This document shows positions 7,101 to 8,676 of a stretch of 8,676 nucleotides of DNA, in pieces. How positions within the stretch are numbered: the first letter of the stretch is position 1; each line of letters opens with the position of its first letter. Below the pieces are notes generated by a model. That model was not told the DNA's origin, did not search any database, and saw nothing but the letters and a program-made list of their open reading frames with translations. This stretch comes from JAVZGQ01 sp038998365 (GTDB lineage: Archaea; Aenigmatarchaeota; Aenigmatarchaeia; CG10238-14; SCSR01), in the NCBI GenBank assembly GCA_038998365.1, contig JAVZHJ010000031.1, positions 1-8,676 of the forward strand, in the 5' to 3' direction. The translations under genes and the position numbers were made by a program.

Positions 7101-7445
7101 AGGTAGGGCCCGCCAATTCTGGTTGATCCCGCCAGAGGCCACTGCTATCCGGCTTCTACTAAGCCATGCGAGTCGAGAGGGGTAAGCCCTCGGCGCACTG
7201 CTCCGTAATATGCAGTCAACCTACCCTTAGCTGGGGAATAATCTCGGGAAACTGAGGCTAATACCCCATAGGTGCTGGGTACTGGAAGGTCCTAGCACCC
7301 AAAGCTCCGGCGGCTAAGGATGGGACTGCAGCCTATCAGCTTGTTGTGGAGGTAAAGGCTCCACAAGGCGATAACGGGTACGGGCTATGGAAGTAGGAGC
7401 CCGGAGATGGACTCTGAGACATGAGTCCAGGTACTACGGTACGCA

Positions 7446-7503
7446 ATCCCCTACAGTAAACTTTATTTTATAAATAGTCATATGTTTATTGGGGGGACGT
7501 AAT
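7446..7503 (+). other. 16S rRNA intron 1, 58-nt BHB type, without ORF
   Basis: Inserted at about E. coli 353/354. The BHB is: central helix TACG (7440-7443) with CGTA (7498-7501); 5' bulge CAA (7444-7446), cut after CA; 3' bulge ATG (7502-7504), cut before G; inner helix TCCCCT (7447-7452) with GGGGGA (7492-7497), then CAGTAAAC (7454-7461) with GTTTATTG (7484-7491). Splicing joins ACGCA to GCAGG, restoring the conserved GCAGCAG. The outer helix is weak. The intron is too short to encode a protein. Confidence 0.85.
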
Positions 7504-8323
7504 GCAGGCGAGAAATGTGAGAGTGCTTAAGCTCAAACTAGCAGTAATGTTGCTTGGTGATGGTTGGAGCGGAAGAGACAGAATAGGCTACACTTCAAAG
7601 GATCCTGTATTACTTAGTTACTTCAATAATCTAGTAAAGAGTCTTATTGGAAAAGAAGCTAAGATAATTCTAGGTGATAGAGCATTTAGAGCAGTGGTTT
7701 ATTCTAAATCTTTCGTAAAAGAACTTCTTAAACTTTCACCCACATTTAGAACAAAAAAACTATCTAATGGCTTGTTTCCTCCAGCAAAAATGCCTGATGA
7801 GGTATTTACTCTTCCTAAGAAAGAAATAGTGGAAATTCTAAGACTGATTTTCTCCATGGAAGGTGGAGTTACGATATACGCTAGAAAATCAAAAAATAAC
7901 CAATTCACAGTTGAGAAAAAAGTTTTCCTAAGCTCTGCAAATCCGATATTAGTTCAACAATACACTCAGTTAATCAATTTGATATTGAAGGATGTGAAAA
8001 TGAAATATGACAGTAAAGGTAGAAATCTATATATAAAGGACAAAAAAGGGATTGAAGAATTTTACAAAAAAATTGGATTTTTACCTAAAGTAAAAGTTAG
8101 TTTAAGTACATCAAGATGGTACGGATTTGAGAAAAACAAAGTTCTTGAACTTGCGGTGTGGACTAACTCAATACCTCGTGGATTTTGGAAACAATTCAAA
8201 TCCAAAGATGAGATAAATAATTTTTTAAGACAAGTGCTCTCACACTCGTCACCTTTTCAATTCGCTAACGCGAGAAAAGGGAAGCCGGAGTGCCCTTGCT
8301 CTGCAAGGGCTTTTGCGGTCTGA
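7502..8323 (+). CDS. LAGLIDADG homing endonuclease in 16S intron 2
   Basis: Sequence-specific endonuclease that spreads its intron by cutting intronless 16S alleles. Numbered from ATG 7502 it has 273 residues and two LAGLIDADG-type motifs: LAVMLLGDG (13-21, acid Asp20) and LRLIFSMEGGV (113-123, acid Glu120), about 100 residues apart as in two-repeat monomeric enzymes. Both acids are present and no frameshift is seen, so it looks active. The frame extends beyond the intron. The ATG uses two bases of intron 1 plus the microexon, and the last 25 or so codons are 16S exon sequence. The native ends are therefore uncertain; GTG at 7517 or 7523 are in-frame alternative starts within intron 2. GGGGGGA (7491-7497), five to ten bases before the ATG, could bind ribosomes. 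Confidence 0.88.
   Translation: MQARNVRVLKLKLAVMLLGDGWSGRDRIGYTSKDPVLLSYFNNLVKSLIGKEAKIILGDRAFRAVVYSKSFVKELLKLSPTFRTKKLSNGLFPPAKMPDEVFTLPKKEIVEILRLIFSMEGGVTIYARKSKNNQFTVEKKVFLSSANPILVQQYTQLINLILKDVKMKYDSKGRNLYIKDKKGIEEFYKKIGFLPKVKVSLSTSRWYGFEKNKVLELAVWTNSIPRGFWKQFKSKDEINNFLRQVLSHSSPFQFANARKGKPECPCSARAFAV
7504..7514 (+). other. 11-nt 16S rRNA microexon
   Basis: GCAGGCGAGAA matches the archaeal consensus GCAGGCGCGAA (E. coli about 354-364) at 10 of 11 positions. It is missing from both flanking exons and bounded by the predicted cuts of two BHB motifs. It also encodes residues 2-4 of the endonuclease frame when unspliced. Confidence 0.82.
7515..8250 (+). other. 16S rRNA intron 2, 736-nt BHB type, encoding a homing endonuclease
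   Basis: Inserted at about E. coli 364/365. The BHB is: central helix CGAG (7509-7512) with CTCG (8245-8248); 5' bulge AAA (7513-7515), cut after the second A; 3' bulge TCA (8249-8251), cut before A; inner helix of 13 pairs, TGTGAGAGTGCTT (7516-7528) with AAGTGCTCTCACA (8232-8244), two of them GU; outer pairs AGG (7506-7508) with CCT (8252-8254). Splicing gives GAGAA joined to ACCTTTT, as expected for archaeal 16S. Outside the reading frame it has no room for a group I ribozyme core. Confidence 0.9.
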
Positions 8324-8645
8324 AAACGGGACCGCGAATAAGGAGTGGGTAAGACGGGTGCCAGCCACCGCGGTAATACCCGCACTCCAAGTGGTGGCCA
8401 CGATTATTGGGCCTAAAGCGTCCGTAGCCGGTTTGGTAAGTCCTCAGTGAAATCCTCTAGCAAACTAGAGGGCTTGCTGGGGATACTGCCAGACTTGAGA
8501 CTGGGAGGGGGCAGGGGTACTCCTAGGGTAGGGGTGAAATCCTGTAATCCTAGGGGGACCACCTGTGGCGAAGGCGCCTGCCTGGAACAGGTCTGACGGT
8601 GAGGGACGAAAGCTAGGGGAGCGATCGGGATTAGATACCCCGGTA

Positions 8646-8676
8646 CACGAGGTTGGGTATCTTCTGATTCAAGATG
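8646..8676 (+). other. Start of a probable third 16S intron (window edge)
   Basis: The exon reads GGATTAGATACCCCGGTA up to 8645 and should continue GTCC followed by AGCCGTAAACGAT-like sequence. Instead unrelated sequence follows to the end. GATACCC (8634-8640) can pair with GGGTATC (8655-8661). A possible BHB 5' half is central CCGG (8640-8643) with bulge TAC (8644-8646). The boundary could be a base or two earlier, and the 3' end is out of view. An ATG occupies the last three bases but cannot be judged. Confidence 0.65.

Larger units (their letters stand above)
7116..8676 (+). rRNA. 16S ribosomal RNA gene, 3' partial, split by introns
   Basis: Starts at the archaeal 5' signature ATTCTGGTTGATCC (7116 on), with helix 1 as TCTGG/CCAGA. 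Recognisable segments include AAGCCATGCGAGTCGAGAG, GATGGGACTG, GTGCCAGCCACCGCGGTAA (8358-8376), GGGCCTAAAGCGTCCGTAGCCGG, GTGGCGAAGGCG and GGATTAGATACCCC, reaching about E. coli position 802 at 8645. Inferred exons are 7116-7445, 7504-7514 and 8251 to about 8645. Introns lie at 7446-7503 and 7515-8250, and a third begins near 8646. Helix 15 is intact in the third exon: CCTTTT (8252-8257) pairs with AAAAGG (8275-8280). The 530-loop carries U507-A524 instead of C507-G524. No 23S sequence is present in the window. Confidence 0.95.

Noticed and set aside
7447..7456. TCCCCTACA resembles the 16S bases before the known intron site at E. coli 373, suggesting one intron there.
   Set aside because: This would require a roughly 10-nt loss of conserved exon. 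Helix 15 is already complete downstream (8252-8280), and the two BHB motifs explain everything without loss.
7446..8250. Group I intron with a LAGLIDADG protein, as now known from some archaeal rRNA genes.
   Set aside because: Fewer than about 60 bases lie outside the reading frame, too few for the ribozyme core, and clear BHB motifs are present.
8671..8676. Start of another endonuclease gene at the ATG ending the window.
   Set aside because: Only the start codon is visible, so nothing supports coding.

Overview
The window is archaeal and AT-rich. The evidence is a 16S rRNA gene with archaeal sequence, BHB-type (bulge-helix-bulge) introns in rRNA and tRNA, deoxyhypusine synthase, archaeal-type adenylate kinase AdkA, TATA-like boxes and tightly packed genes overlapping by ATGA. 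The mix of archaeal AdkA with a bacterial-type zinc-lid Adk, the small genes and the divergent intron-rich 16S suggest an uncultivated lineage, perhaps of the DPANN group. That placement is inference.

Layout. (1) Bases 1-2977 hold three plus-strand genes joined by ATGA overlaps: a sugar-phosphate mutase (cut by the window edge), a sugar-1-phosphate nucleotidylyltransferase with a beta-helix tail, and a HAD phosphatase. The first two would make an NDP-sugar. (2) Bases 3019-3945 encode deoxyhypusine synthase, which meets a minus-strand adkA-adk pair (3938-5202) tail to tail. (3) Bases 5255-5761 hold an intron-containing tRNA-Met(CAU), a 72-residue winged-helix protein, and tRNA-His(GUG) on the minus strand directly downstream of thiI (5763-6902). 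(4) Bases 6903-7115 are a divergent promoter region and structured leader. (5) The 16S rRNA gene starts near 7116 and runs off the window.

The 16S gene is the main finding. It is interrupted just where the universally conserved GCAGCAG segment should be. Two BHB motifs can be drawn by hand. They define a 58-nt intron (7446-7503) and a 736-nt intron (7515-8250), separated by an 11-nt exon (7504-7514). Removing both restores a conserved archaeal segment (E. coli about 349-367). The larger intron encodes a two-motif LAGLIDADG homing endonuclease. Its reading frame borrows rRNA exon bases at both ends. A third intron appears to begin near 8646, where the conserved GTAGTCC should continue. As a result several standard 16S primer sites are split, so amplicon surveys would probably miss this organism.

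No database search or folding program was used. Pairings, motif positions and family calls were read by eye.
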